From: JBBQTU01 sp038213005
Lineage (GTDB): Bacteria > Planctomycetota > Phycisphaerae > Tepidisphaerales > Tepidisphaeraceae
DNA: 16,236 nt
Direction: 5' to 3'
NCBI GenBank assembly: GCA_038213005.1
Contig: JBBQTU010000077.1
Coordinates: 1-16,236, forward strand
Shown: piece after piece, positions 1-7,613 of the stretch
Layout: each line of letters starts with the position of its first letter
Numbering within the stretch: position 1 is the stretch's first letter
Notes under the pieces: model-generated
The model's database searches: none
Told to the model about the DNA's origin: nothing
The model's input: the letters and a program-made list of their open reading frames with translations, nothing else
Program-made: the position numbers and the translations under genes

Positions 1-2
1 GC

Positions 3-659
<657 letters not shown>

Positions 660-668
660 GCTGCCAAT

Positions 669-2039
669 ATGCCTGAAAAGGAAATCACACGCTCGCAGAT
701 CCTCATCGTTGACGATGAGCAGGAGCACGCACAGGTCATGTGCGAGGCCCTGCAGCGTCTGGGGCATCGCTGCGATGTCACCTACTCGCTCGCCGAAGCC
801 CGCGAGCGAATCGCGAAAAGGAACTATGACGTGATCGTGACCGACCTCGTCATGGATGGCCGGCGCGATGGCATGGATGTGCTGCGCGAGGCGACCGCCC
901 TGTCGCCCGCTCCCCCGGTGATTCTGGTCACCGCTCACGCCGACATCCCCACCTGCAAGCAAGCCTTGAACGAAGGGGCCTACGACTACATTGAGAAGCC
1001 GCTGGACCTGGACTATTTCAGAGCGCAGGTGAATCGCGCCGCCGAGTCGGCGGCCCTGAAGAAGCAGAACCAGATTCTTCAGGAAGAGATCGAAGTCCAT
1101 TCCGGCTTCGAAGGCATCATTGGCGCCAGCGCTCCGATGCGGGCCGTTGTCCAGGTCGCGCGCCAGGTGGCCACCAGCGACATGTCCGTCCTGATTATGG
1201 GCGAAAGCGGCACCGGCAAGGAGCTCATCGCCCGGGCCATTCACAACAGCAGCCGCCGGCGCAAGAACCGCCTGGTGACGCTGAACTGCGCAGGCCTCTC
1301 CGAGAGCATTCTCGAAGATGAACTCTTCGGGCACATCCGGGGTGCCTATACGGGTGCTCAGGGCGAGCGGGCCGGCCGGTTTGAGCACGCCGACAACGGC
1401 ACGCTCTTCATGGACGAAATCGGCGATATGCCCACCGCGATGCAGGCCAAGCTGCTTCGCGTTCTGGAAAACGGCGAAGTGGTGCGACTGGGCTCCAACG
1501 ACCCGATCAAGGTCAACGTGCGATTTCTCAGCGCAACCAACCGTAAACTCGAAGAGATGGTCGCCGACCGCACCTTCCGCGAGGACCTGTATTTCCGCAT
1601 CAAGGGCGTCACGATCACCATCCCCCCGCTGCGCGAGCGCCGCGAGGATATCCCCGTCCTGGTTCACTACATGCTCAAGCAGGCGTGCGCCAAGCACGGC
1701 AAACCCATCGACGGGATCACTCCCGCCGCTCAGCAACTCCTCATGAGTTACAGTTGGCCCGGCAACGTACGGCAGCTCAAGAACGTGATTGAGAACATGG
1801 TCGTCCTCTCGACCGGGTCAACGCTCGACCTCGCCGACCTGCCCGTTGAGATTCGCCCCAAGGGCGAGACGACGGTCAGCGGTATGAACAACCTCGTGGG
1901 AATCAGCCTGACCCAGGCCGAGAAAGAGCTCATCCGCAACACGCTCAAGATGGTCGAAGGCAACCGCGAGCAGGCCGCAAAGCTCCTGGGCATCGGCGAG
2001 CGAACGCTCTATCGCAAGATCAAAGAGTACGACCTGTAG
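669..2039 (+). CDS. NtrC-family sigma-54-dependent response regulator
   Basis: This is a 456-residue two-component regulator that would bind enhancer-like sites and drive sigma-54 RNA polymerase open. Residues 1-125 are a receiver domain with acidic pair D15/D16, phospho-acceptor D59 (VTDLVMDG), T88 and K110 (IEKP). A short linker leads to an AAA+ domain at about 148-380: Walker A GESGTGK 178-184, GAYTGA 225-230 (the sigma-54-contacting GAFTGA loop with the common F-to-Y change), Walker B LFMDE 246-250, sensor I SATN 288-291, REDLYFR 304-310 with the arginine fingers, and sensor II WPGNVRQL 363-370. The C-terminus is a Fis-type helix-turn-helix (REQAAKLLGIGERTLYRKIK, 433-452). The ATG at 669 lies 9 bases after ahcY with no strong Shine-Dalgarno. 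No partner kinase is in the window, so its targets are unknown. Confidence 0.96.
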   Translation: MPEKEITRSQILIVDDEQEHAQVMCEALQRLGHRCDVTYSLAEARERIAKRNYDVIVTDLVMDGRRDGMDVLREATALSPAPPVILVTAHADIPTCKQALNEGAYDYIEKPLDLDYFRAQVNRAAESAALKKQNQILQEEIEVHSGFEGIIGASAPMRAVVQVARQVATSDMSVLIMGESGTGKELIARAIHNSSRRRKNRLVTLNCAGLSESILEDELFGHIRGAYTGAQGERAGRFEHADNGTLFMDEIGDMPTAMQAKLLRVLENGEVVRLGSNDPIKVNVRFLSATNRKLEEMVADRTFREDLYFRIKGVTITIPPLRERREDIPVLVHYMLKQACAKHGKPIDGITPAAQQLLMSYSWPGNVRQLKNVIENMVVLSTGSTLDLADLPVEIRPKGETTVSGMNNLVGISLTQAEKELIRNTLKMVEGNREQAAKLLGIGERTLYRKIKEYDL

Positions 2040-2185
2040 ATGGGGCCTTGCTCTACCAACCAGCCCGGCTGAGAACGCTGACGCCCTGTAGCTTCGATAA
2101 GTCTCGTGCCATTCGATTGTTTACCTCCTCACCCCCTCCGTGAGCTATGGCGTACATCCCCCTGCTTTCATCATGACAAATCGCC

Positions 2186-2214
2186 TTGACTGTCGGCCGG
2201 TGTTAGGTTATTGT
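2186..2214 (+). promoter_or_regulatory. Candidate sigma-70-type promoter of lexA
   Basis: TTGACT at 2186-2191 and TATTGT at 2209-2214 are separated by exactly 17 bases, upstream of lexA. Transcription would begin near 2221, giving a leader of about 68 bases. The -35 matches the consensus in 5 of 6 positions and the -10 in 4 of 6. No classical GAAC-N4-GTTC LexA box overlaps it. Confidence 0.5.
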
Positions 2215-2261
2215 GGGGAACGAACAGTATGCAAATCGCACCAAGGCGTCGCGATGGCACT

Positions 2262-2275
2262 ACTGAGTTCTCAGT
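2262..2275 (+). promoter_or_regulatory. Inverted repeat in the lexA leader, candidate operator or RNA stem
   Basis: ACTGAG-TT-CTCAGT is a perfect 6-base inverted repeat with a 2-base centre. It abuts the GGAG Shine-Dalgarno (2276-2279) of lexA and lies downstream of the predicted start of transcription. LexA genes are usually self-repressed, so this is a natural place for an operator. The motif is not an E. coli or Bacillus LexA box, so the role is inferred from position only. Confidence 0.35.
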
Positions 2276-2288
2276 GGAGTCGATAGTG

Positions 2289-2897
2289 ATGAATCTCACC
2301 CCCCGCCAGCTAGATGTTGTCGTCGCAGTTCGCAACTACCGCCATCTGCACGGCATGGCTCCAACAATGCAGGAACTCGCCGACCAGCTCGGCACCAGCA
2401 AAGTCACTATTTTTGAACACGTCGCCGCTCTTGAAAAGAAGCAGGCCATCAAACGCAATCATCACCAGTCTCGTTCGATCGAGATCCTGCTGAAGCATCT
2501 GCCCGACGAGGAGCGCCCGACCAAGCTGCCGCTGCTCGGCAGCATCGCCGCCGGCTCGCCCATCCTGGCGATCGAGAATCGTGAAGAGATCGACCTCGAG
2601 CGCATCTTCGACTCACGCTATGGTGTGTTTGTGCTCCGCGTCCACGGCGAATCCATGATCGAAGACCACCTGTGCGATGGCGACTACGTCGTCATCGAGC
2701 GCCGCGATACGCCCCGCCAGGGCGAGATCTGCGTGGTACTGGTCGACGACACCGAAGCCACCCTCAAGCGTTTCTACCGCGAAGGCGAGAACGTCAAACT
2801 CGTGCCCGCCAACGCCAAGATGGAACCGCGGACCTACGCCGCCGCACGCGTGAAGGTCCAGGGCATCGTCATCGGCGTACTTCGAACCCGCTTCTGA
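2289..2897 (+). CDS. lexA: LexA repressor, SOS regulator with self-cleavage domain
   Basis: The protein represses DNA-damage genes and cleaves itself when RecA is activated. The chosen ATG gives 202 residues, the usual LexA length. It has GGAG 9 bases upstream, whereas an upstream TTG at 2211 in the same frame would add 26 residues unlike LexA. Residues 1-65 form the winged helix-turn-helix (LTPRQLDVVVAV at the start, MQELADQLGTSKVTIFEHV as the recognition unit). Residues 80-200 are the S24 peptidase domain: cleavage site A88-G89 in SIAAGSPI, catalytic S122 in HGESMIED and K160 in ATLKRFYR. All three elements are present, so it should be cleavable. It stands alone behind its own promoter, and the following PUR-family gene may share its transcript. 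Confidence 0.96.
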   Translation: MNLTPRQLDVVVAVRNYRHLHGMAPTMQELADQLGTSKVTIFEHVAALEKKQAIKRNHHQSRSIEILLKHLPDEERPTKLPLLGSIAAGSPILAIENREEIDLERIFDSRYGVFVLRVHGESMIEDHLCDGDYVVIERRDTPRQGEICVVLVDDTEATLKRFYREGENVKLVPANAKMEPRTYAAARVKVQGIVIGVLRTRF

Positions 2898-2941
2898 TCC
2901 CGGTATCGAGAAGGAGCAAACAGGAGGAGCGGTTTTTCCCA

Positions 2942-2983
2942 CGGCGGGAACTGAACGCCGCGCCCAGCGCGTGGTTCCCGCCG
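2942..2983 (+). repeat. Strong stem-loop between lexA and the PUR-family gene
   Basis: CGGCGGGAAC (2942-2951) pairs perfectly with GTTCCCGCCG (2974-2983). Inside the loop a second stem forms, CGCGC-CCA-GCGCG (2959-2971). No T-run follows, so it is not a textbook intrinsic terminator. It may attenuate or stabilise the transcript running from lexA into the next gene, whose ATG is 30 bases further on. Confidence 0.5.
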
Positions 2984-3013
2984 GGTCTATCGGTAATAGT
3001 GAAAGGGAAGATT

Positions 3014-3706
3014 ATGCCCGTGTCGAACTCGGCCGATCGTCGCACTGAAACCCAGGATCGTCCCGTCCTGTTTCAGCAGTTCTTCAAGAGCGGCTCGCGG
3101 ACCTATGCCGCACAGGTCAAACAGGCCAGCAATGGAAAGCCATTCCTGGTCCTGACCGAGGGAAAACGCGACCCCAAGACCGACGAGGTCAAAAAGTCAA
3201 AACTCTTCGTGTTGAGCGATGATCTGACCGAGTTTTTCCATTTGCTGCAGGATACCGCCACCTTCCTTCGGCCATTACGTCAGCAGATGAAGGGCGTCAT
3301 TCCGCTCGCCAGCCCGGCCGCGCCGCCCGCCTCGCCCCAGCCAACACTGCAGCCCCCGCCCATCGCGACCAGACCCCCAATGCCCCGCCCCGCCGCCGCG
3401 CCAACCAATGGCAAAGGCACCAACGGCAAGGTCATCGCGCCGTCGCGCCCCACAGTCCAGCCGTCCGCCATCGTCATGAAGCCGCCGGTGCCGCGTCCCA
3501 CTTCGGCGCCTTCCAATGGCCAGGGGAACAATGGCAACGGCAAGGCAATCACCAGACCCACCGCTCCACCCGCCCGCGCGGTAGCCGCGGTCCGAGCGAT
3601 GCCGCCCCGACCCGTGCCGACGCGCCCAATGTCCCGCCCAGTGGCCGCAGGGCGTCCATCGGCCGCCTCTCGCGAATCGGCCCAAAAGACCGGCCGCGCG
3701 CGATAG
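3014..3706 (+). CDS. PUR-family (DUF3276-like) DNA/RNA-binding protein with long disordered tail
   Basis: The ATG at 3014, preceded by a purine-rich AAGGGAAG, gives 230 residues. The frame is open further upstream, but that part overlaps lexA and reads as a shadow. Residues about 17-90 match one PUR repeat, the Pur-alpha-like single-strand DNA/RNA-binding fold found as a single copy in several bacterial phyla: LFQQFFKSGSRTYAAQVKQ, then SNGKPFLVLTEGKR, then KSKLFVLSDDLTEFFHLLQ. Residues 97-230 are low in complexity, rich in Pro, Ala, Arg, Asn and Gly, and basic. They contain two related units (113-141 and 149-179), each with PPxPRP followed by an Asn/Gly stretch. Binding to single-stranded nucleic acid is inferred from the family. 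The cellular target is unknown. Confidence 0.8.
   Translation: MPVSNSADRRTETQDRPVLFQQFFKSGSRTYAAQVKQASNGKPFLVLTEGKRDPKTDEVKKSKLFVLSDDLTEFFHLLQDTATFLRPLRQQMKGVIPLASPAAPPASPQPTLQPPPIATRPPMPRPAAAPTNGKGTNGKVIAPSRPTVQPSAIVMKPPVPRPTSAPSNGQGNNGNGKAITRPTAPPARAVAAVRAMPPRPVPTRPMSRPVAAGRPSAASRESAQKTGRAR
3350..3550 (+). repeat. Imperfect repeated unit within the tail of the PUR-family protein
   Basis: Residues 113-141 and 149-179 share the pattern QP-x2-I-x2-(R/K)PP-(M/V)-PRP-x2-AP-(T/S)-NG-x-G-x-NG followed by KVI or KAI. The corresponding DNA units are 3350-3436 and 3458-3550. They have diverged, so this looks like an old internal duplication in a disordered region. Confidence 0.55.
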
Positions 3707-3743
3707 CCGAGCAATTGTCTCATTTCTTTTCAGACCGAGAAGA

Positions 3744-3830
3744 TTTTCACCACGACGCGACGATGCAACGACCAAGACGGAGAAACAGCTTGCGTCGTCC
3801 CCGTCGTTGCGTCGTTGCGTCGTGGTAAAA
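3744..3830. repeat. Long imperfect inverted repeat with 8-base periodicity between convergent genes
   Basis: The left arm (3744-3772) starts TTTTCACCACGACGC. The right arm (3803-3830) is nearly its reverse complement and ends GCGTCGTGGTAAAA. The arms are about 28 bases with three differences, around a 30-base loop. The right arm is built of GTCGTTGC repeated twice and then GTCGTGG. It sits between the ends of the PUR-family gene (+, stop at 3706) and the oxidoreductase (-, stop at 3867), so it could end transcription from both sides. However, the A/T ends have the wrong polarity for classic intrinsic terminators, which makes a dispersed palindromic repeat equally likely. Confidence 0.65.
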
Positions 3831-3866
3831 CCCCGCGCAGATTGCGACCCGGCCGCTCACGCCGCA

Positions 3867-4457
3867 TCAACGGCACGCCGCGTCCAGCCGCTGCCTGACA
3901 TCCATCAGCCATGCCTCGCGCTGCTCCGGCGTGCTGGTGATGATCACGTCATAGTTCACGCGCGTGACGCGCTTCACCCCGCAGAACTCCAGCACGCAGC
4001 GCGTCCAGAAGTTCTCCAGCGGGTCGCCGAATAGCTCACGATCGGCTGCCTGTGGCGTGTTAGACGTGGTAAAGACCATCGCCCATTTTGCGACCAGTAA
4101 GCCAACGGGCACGCCCTCCCCCTTCTCATTGGCCACGAACTTATAAGCCGTTCCCATGCGCAGCACGCGATCGAGCCATCCCTTAAGAATGGCCGGCGGC
4201 TGCCCCCACCAGTTCGGGTGCACGATCACAATCCCGTCCGCCGAGACGATCTCATCGCAGTGCCGAACAATGTCCGGCGGCAGTTTCACATCGCGCGACA
4301 GTTCCTCCGCCGGCGCAACCGGGTCAAACCCTTCGGCCTGCAGGTCGTGGAATGTCACATCATGCCCCCCGCCACGGAGCGTCTCACACGCCACCTGGGC
4401 AATCGCATGGTTAAAACTGCCAGGACGCGGATGGCCAAGAATCACTGAGTATCGCAT
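3867..4457 (-). CDS. NAD(P)H oxidoreductase, flavodoxin-like fold (NQO1/KefF/MdaB type)
   Basis: Members of this family bind FMN or FAD and use NAD(P)H to reduce quinones or other electrophiles in the cytoplasm, in two-electron steps that avoid radicals. The chosen ATG (4457) gives 196 residues, normal for the family, and places the first beta strand (MRYSVILGHPRPGSFN) at the N-terminus. Residues 4-14 carry the flavin phosphate loop, and HPNWWGQPPAILKGWLDRV near residues 78-96 is the family signature at the flavin and quinone site. The frame continues upstream to 4610, but that part overlaps the insertion-sequence end and has no family similarity. No clear Shine-Dalgarno precedes the ATG. The substrate cannot be told from sequence. 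Confidence 0.88.
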   Translation of the reverse strand: MRYSVILGHPRPGSFNHAIAQVACETLRGGGHDVTFHDLQAEGFDPVAPAEELSRDVKLPPDIVRHCDEIVSADGIVIVHPNWWGQPPAILKGWLDRVLRMGTAYKFVANEKGEGVPVGLLVAKWAMVFTTSNTPQAADRELFGDPLENFWTRCVLEFCGVKRVTRVNYDVIITSTPEQREAWLMDVRQRLDAACR

Positions 4458-4517
4458 AGGGCACGAATGATACACGCACCCGGCAAGGCGTGGAATCCGT
4501 CTGATTGCTGTTACGCT

Positions 4518-4542
4518 CATCAAAACGGACGCTATTTTGATG
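4518..4542. promoter_or_regulatory. Inverted repeat upstream of the oxidoreductase, candidate operator
   Basis: CATCAAAA (4518-4525) and TTTTGATG (4535-4542) form a perfect 8-base inverted repeat with a 9-base centre, 61 bases upstream of the oxidoreductase ATG. Quinone-reductase genes are often controlled by MarR- or TetR-type repressors on such sites. Its right half touches the outer edge of the insertion-sequence terminal repeat, so it might also be a by-product of the insertion. Confidence 0.35.
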
Positions 4543-5624
4543 CGCCCCTCAGAATTGCCGTCAGGGACAGTATTGTGTCGTAACCCCTGCAATAACATAT
4601 CTTTCGTCAAGTTGTCTCTTGCTTTCCAGCGACTTCGCGATAGACTGTATATCGTTCTAACTATCTGTTGAAAAGGAGGTTAGTGATAGAATGCGATACG
4701 CCATCGATCCTCGACAAATGACCTTGTTCGACCCTGCTGCGAGGATGTTTTCGCCCATGCCCTCAAGTACCTGTCTTCGGACTGGCCGGGGGTGTTTCGG
4801 CATCAGATGCTGCACCTGATGCCAGCGGTGGCGATGGGCAAGCACTTTGCTCAGGGCTTGGGTTGCCCGACCCAAGAGTTCTACGGCATGGCAGGGGCCA
4901 TCTTCCTCAAAGAGTTCTACAACCTGACCATCCTGCAGACGGTGCAGCGCTATCTGACCGATGCCGCCTGGCAATATGCGTTGAACGTCAATCCGATGGA
5001 AGCGAGCCTGTCGCACGCCACCGTGGAACGTTACCTGAAGTTGTTCGCCCAGGACGACTTGGCCAGCGAGATATTCCATCGCGTCACCTCGGCATTGATC
5101 GAGGCCTTGGAACTGGACGTTTCTCGTCAACGGCTGGATTCGACGCACATCTTCTCGGACATGTGTCACGTTTGATCGCACGAGGTTGATGGGCGTGACG
5201 ATCAAGTGGTTTCTGGTTCAGCTTAAGCGCCGCCGAGCACCGGCTGGCCTCACGTCGGGCCGAGCAGGCCACGGACGTCTTCGGCGGGAACTGCGCGATT
5301 CGCGCCGGCGGCGAATCGGTGAATGCCGGACTCAAGCGAAAGATGGGCTTGGGCCGTCTTCGCGTTCGCCGATTACCGCGAGTTCGCATGACGGTATTGC
5401 TTCGCTGTGCGGGGTGGAACTTGCTCCGCGCGCTGGCGGCGCTGAAACAGCGCGGAATCGGGAGCGGCGCGGCGTTTGGGGAGGCGTTGGTGCCTCTTGA
5501 GTCGCTTCTGCGCCGACTGAAACCATGGATCGAGGTCTCGCAGCGCTTCGGACCGCAAAAGATTGCCCCCGAACCACAAATGCCCATGCTCGCCGCTGCA
5601 TGAACGCGGCATTCTGAGGGGCGC
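4542..5624 (+). mobile_element. Decayed insertion sequence with terminal inverted repeats (IS1182/ISNCY-like)
   Basis: GCGCCCCTCAGAATTGCCG at 4542-4560 and CGGCATTCTGAGGGGCGC at 5607-5624 are inverse copies apart from one inserted T. They flank the transposase remnant closely on both sides, as IS termini should. Similarity may extend 2-3 bases outward (GAT against GAC). The element is about 1.08 kb, shorter than expected for this transposase type because the middle of its gene is missing. I found no clear target-site duplication. Without an active transposase it could move only in trans. Confidence 0.75.
4691..5603 (+). pseudogene. Transposase remnant, frameshifted and internally deleted (DUF772 / DDE type)
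   Basis: The gene starts at an ATG preceded by a strong Shine-Dalgarno, AAAGGAGGT (4672-4680), and reads MRYAIDPRQMTLFDP. Around 4733-4735 the meaningful frame shifts by one base and continues from CCEDVFAHALKYL through a DUF772-like region (AIFLKEFYNLT, QYALNV, SLSHATVERYLKLF) to RLDSTHIFSDM, then stops at 5175. A third piece, in frame from about 5220, encodes the C-terminal part: EHRLASRRAEQATDVFGG, GGESVNAGLKRKMGLGRLRVR and RMTVLLRCAGWNLLRA, where the Glu in GGESVN is the probable last DDE residue. The segment between HIFSDM and EHRLA, which should hold the other catalytic acids, is missing. An intact gene would be about 450-500 codons. The gene is dead. Confidence 0.85.
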
Positions 5625-5693
5625 GTCTTAGCTCAGATTGAGTTGCGTCCGCCCTTCAGTCACACGCCAACTGGCGCTACCCAGCGCATAAAA

Positions 5694-5728
5694 CACCCCT
5701 CGGAGCAGATGATCGGCTGCGAGGGGTG
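5694..5728 (-). terminator. Intrinsic terminator of the PEP-CTERM gene
   Basis: On the minus strand CACCCCTCG (5728-5720) pairs with CGAGGGGTG (5702-5694), with an extra CAG/CTG pairing inside, followed by TTTT (5693-5690). The hairpin begins 34 bases past the stop codon of the PEP-CTERM gene. Confidence 0.8.
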
Positions 5729-5761
5729 AAATGCGTCGTCCCGACTGTGCTCTGCCCGCGA

Positions 5762-6682
5762 TCAGGAGCGACGGCGGCGCACCAGAAGGCAAGCGCTGAT
5801 GGCAACCAAACCGAGGCTGGCTGGTTCGGGAACCGCCACGGTAACCAGCGGATCGCCGGGCGCTGCGAGGTAAAAGTTGTCGCCGTTGTACAACCCCCCG
5901 ACCAAGCCGAGGCCGGGGGTGTATGCGCCCAACGGGGTCAGAGCATTGGCGCTATAGCTGCTGTGATCGCCCGTAAGGCTCGCTCCAGGGGCGACCGACT
6001 TGTTGAACCAGTCCCAGCCCGGCGCCGGCTCGAATCCGTTGAAGTCCAATGTGCTGCCTCCCTGGGAAAACGCACCCACATACCATGTGGTGTTTGCCCA
6101 CGTTTCCGTCGGGTCGTTGTTGGTTATCGTCACACCCACGACCGTGGACTGGCCGGCGCTGATCGAACTGGGCGTGGCAGTGATTCCAGTGATTGAAACC
6201 CGAATACCTTCGGCAATGCGGATCTGATAGGCAAGGTCACCAAGAACGTCCGTGGCAGAGGAATCGTAGCCCCCCTTGACCTGGAGGTTAAAATTGTACA
6301 TGCCGTTCGCCACACTCGCGTCCACTTCCCCGGAGCGCTCTACGGCATTGTAGAGGAAGAAGCCAGTGTCGGGCGCGATGGGCGTTCCCAGGGTATATCC
6401 TCCGGGCTGATTGGCATTGAAAAGCGAGCCCGGCGACGCGAGGGCGATATTTGGGTCATAACCAACGCCATGAATCATATCGATGGAGTTGATATACAGG
6501 GCCGGATCCGATGACCCGTTGTAGACCCTGAACCCATATTGCGTGGTCGACTGCGAGAAGTTGGATGTGTCCTTCAGCCCGCTCAAAGGGCTTTGATTGG
6601 CGGAGAAATCGGGGTAAGCCATCAACACTGAGGCGGCCAACGATAGTGTCAGCGGCACCGCCGCAACGATCAGCTTTCTCAT
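5762..6682 (-). CDS. Secreted PEP-CTERM sorting-domain protein with a CARDB-like segment
   Basis: This is a 306-residue exported protein. The ATG at 6682 has AGGAGAA about 5 bases upstream and starts a signal peptide (MRKLIVAAVPLTLSLAASVL), with likely cleavage near MA-YP at 22-23. The earlier in-frame start at 6730 would put 16 residues ahead of the signal and is rejected. Residues about 160-235 (RVSITGITATPSSISAGQST, then VGVTITNND) resemble a CARDB/beta-sandwich adhesion-type domain. Residues 284-290 are the VPEPASL sorting motif, followed by a hydrophobic helix and a terminal RRRRS, the standard PEP-CTERM signal recognised and removed by an exosortase. The protein is probably released to, or attached at, the extracellular matrix. 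Its specific role is unknown. No exosortase gene is in the window. Confidence 0.92.
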   Translation of the reverse strand: MRKLIVAAVPLTLSLAASVLMAYPDFSANQSPLSGLKDTSNFSQSTTQYGFRVYNGSSDPALYINSIDMIHGVGYDPNIALASPGSLFNANQPGGYTLGTPIAPDTGFFLYNAVERSGEVDASVANGMYNFNLQVKGGYDSSATDVLGDLAYQIRIAEGIRVSITGITATPSSISAGQSTVVGVTITNNDPTETWANTTWYVGAFSQGGSTLDFNGFEPAPGWDWFNKSVAPGASLTGDHSSYSANALTPLGAYTPGLGLVGGLYNGDNFYLAAPGDPLVTVAVPEPASLGLVAISACLLVRRRRS

Positions 6683-6693
6683 GTTCTTCTCCT

Positions 6694-7613
6694 GAAATAG
6701 TGTCATCTGCTCAACACAAAGCGATAGCACCCGGAACCGAACCGGGCAGTATTGGAAGAACTTCCCATGAAAGGCAATCCACCGTCAAGGCCCAAAATGT
6801 GAAGATTAGCGCACGATTCGCTTCTTCCTCATGGAACAATAGTGCAGCGATGACGCGCCTCTTGCCGAGAGGACTGCTGTGCAGTGAACCACTGGGGGTT
6901 TAGCTGCCAGCAAGCTCCGGCAAGCCGCAAGACTCTCCCATTTGCGACTTGCCTTCATGACAGGCTCCGGCTTTCCCTGTTGCTGCTCTCGATCCAACCA
7001 AGGCTGTCTCGCCCTTTCAGGGCTTGGCGTATATGCGGGTCAATTTACGCGGGGCTTCGCGAGTACGCTGCACCCCGGGCTCCAGAATCTCGCCCCGTTG
7101 GGGCTGAGGAATGCAGGTACGCGCCCGGTGGAGCACAGGGCGTGATTTGCGAGGGAAGCGTGGGATGCTCCTCACTCGCGCCTCGATCACGACCTCAATG
7201 TCGGCGCAATCTCAGTCACCTTATTTTGTCGCGATGCCTAAGCGTCCCACCCGCATGCGATACGCGAACTCGATGGGATGGACCGCTTTGCGGGCTGCGC
7301 CGTCGAGTGTCCGGTGGTCGTGCGTCGGAACTTGCCCGTGAACGAAATCGGCGGCCGCGGGCTGCCTGCCTGGCGGCGGCGTTGGAGTGAATCACGAGCG
7401 GGGAGTCAGGATCTGTCGGGGTCGGTTGATGGCGAAACCACCACGGACGCTTTCGAGGGTCACGAGCAGGCCGGGGCGGCCTGCCTACTTTCGACGGACT
7501 GGTGCGAGAGGAGGCGCAGGCGGAGCAAACGGGTGCTGCGTGGAAAAACGGAGATGACTCACCGTCCGGGGCGGGCTACTAGCGGGGACGGTTGTGCTGC
7601 GGGAGAGCGCCGC
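6694..7613. other. About 900 bases with no convincing gene
   Basis: Small inverted repeats lie just upstream of the PEP-CTERM gene: CCCGG (6730-6734) with CCGGG (6742-6746), and GGAAG-AA-CTTCC (6754-6765). They may belong to its promoter, but no clear -35/-10 pair was found. Open frames from about 6884 onward are arginine/serine-rich with no recognisable motif. The part around 7010-7110, including the GCCCC-GTT-GGGGC hairpin at 7092-7104, looks like a non-coding repeat. The stretch 7150-7610 shows nothing I can assign. Base composition and open frames look like decayed or accessory DNA. Confidence 0.5.

Noticed and set aside
2186..2290. Bacillus-type (GAAC-N4-GTTC) or E. coli-type (CTG-N10-CAG) LexA box
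   Set aside because: Only half-sites occur (GAACGAAC at 2218-2225), and no spacing fits either consensus.
3275..3775. Arg/Gly-rich open frame on the - strand
   Set aside because: Mirror of the low-complexity tail of the PUR-family protein. The composition follows from the opposite strand.
4657..5205. 182-residue open frame on the - strand
   Set aside because: Antisense to the transposase remnant, whose own frames match a known transposase type.
4530..5640. Target-site duplication flanking the insertion sequence
   Set aside because: The bases just outside the two terminal repeats do not match at any length convincingly.
6683..6780. Sigma-54 (-24/-12) promoter for the PEP-CTERM gene, driven by the nearby NtrC-type regulator
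   Set aside because: PEP-CTERM genes can be sigma-54 dependent, but no GG-N10-GC element with correct flanks was found upstream.
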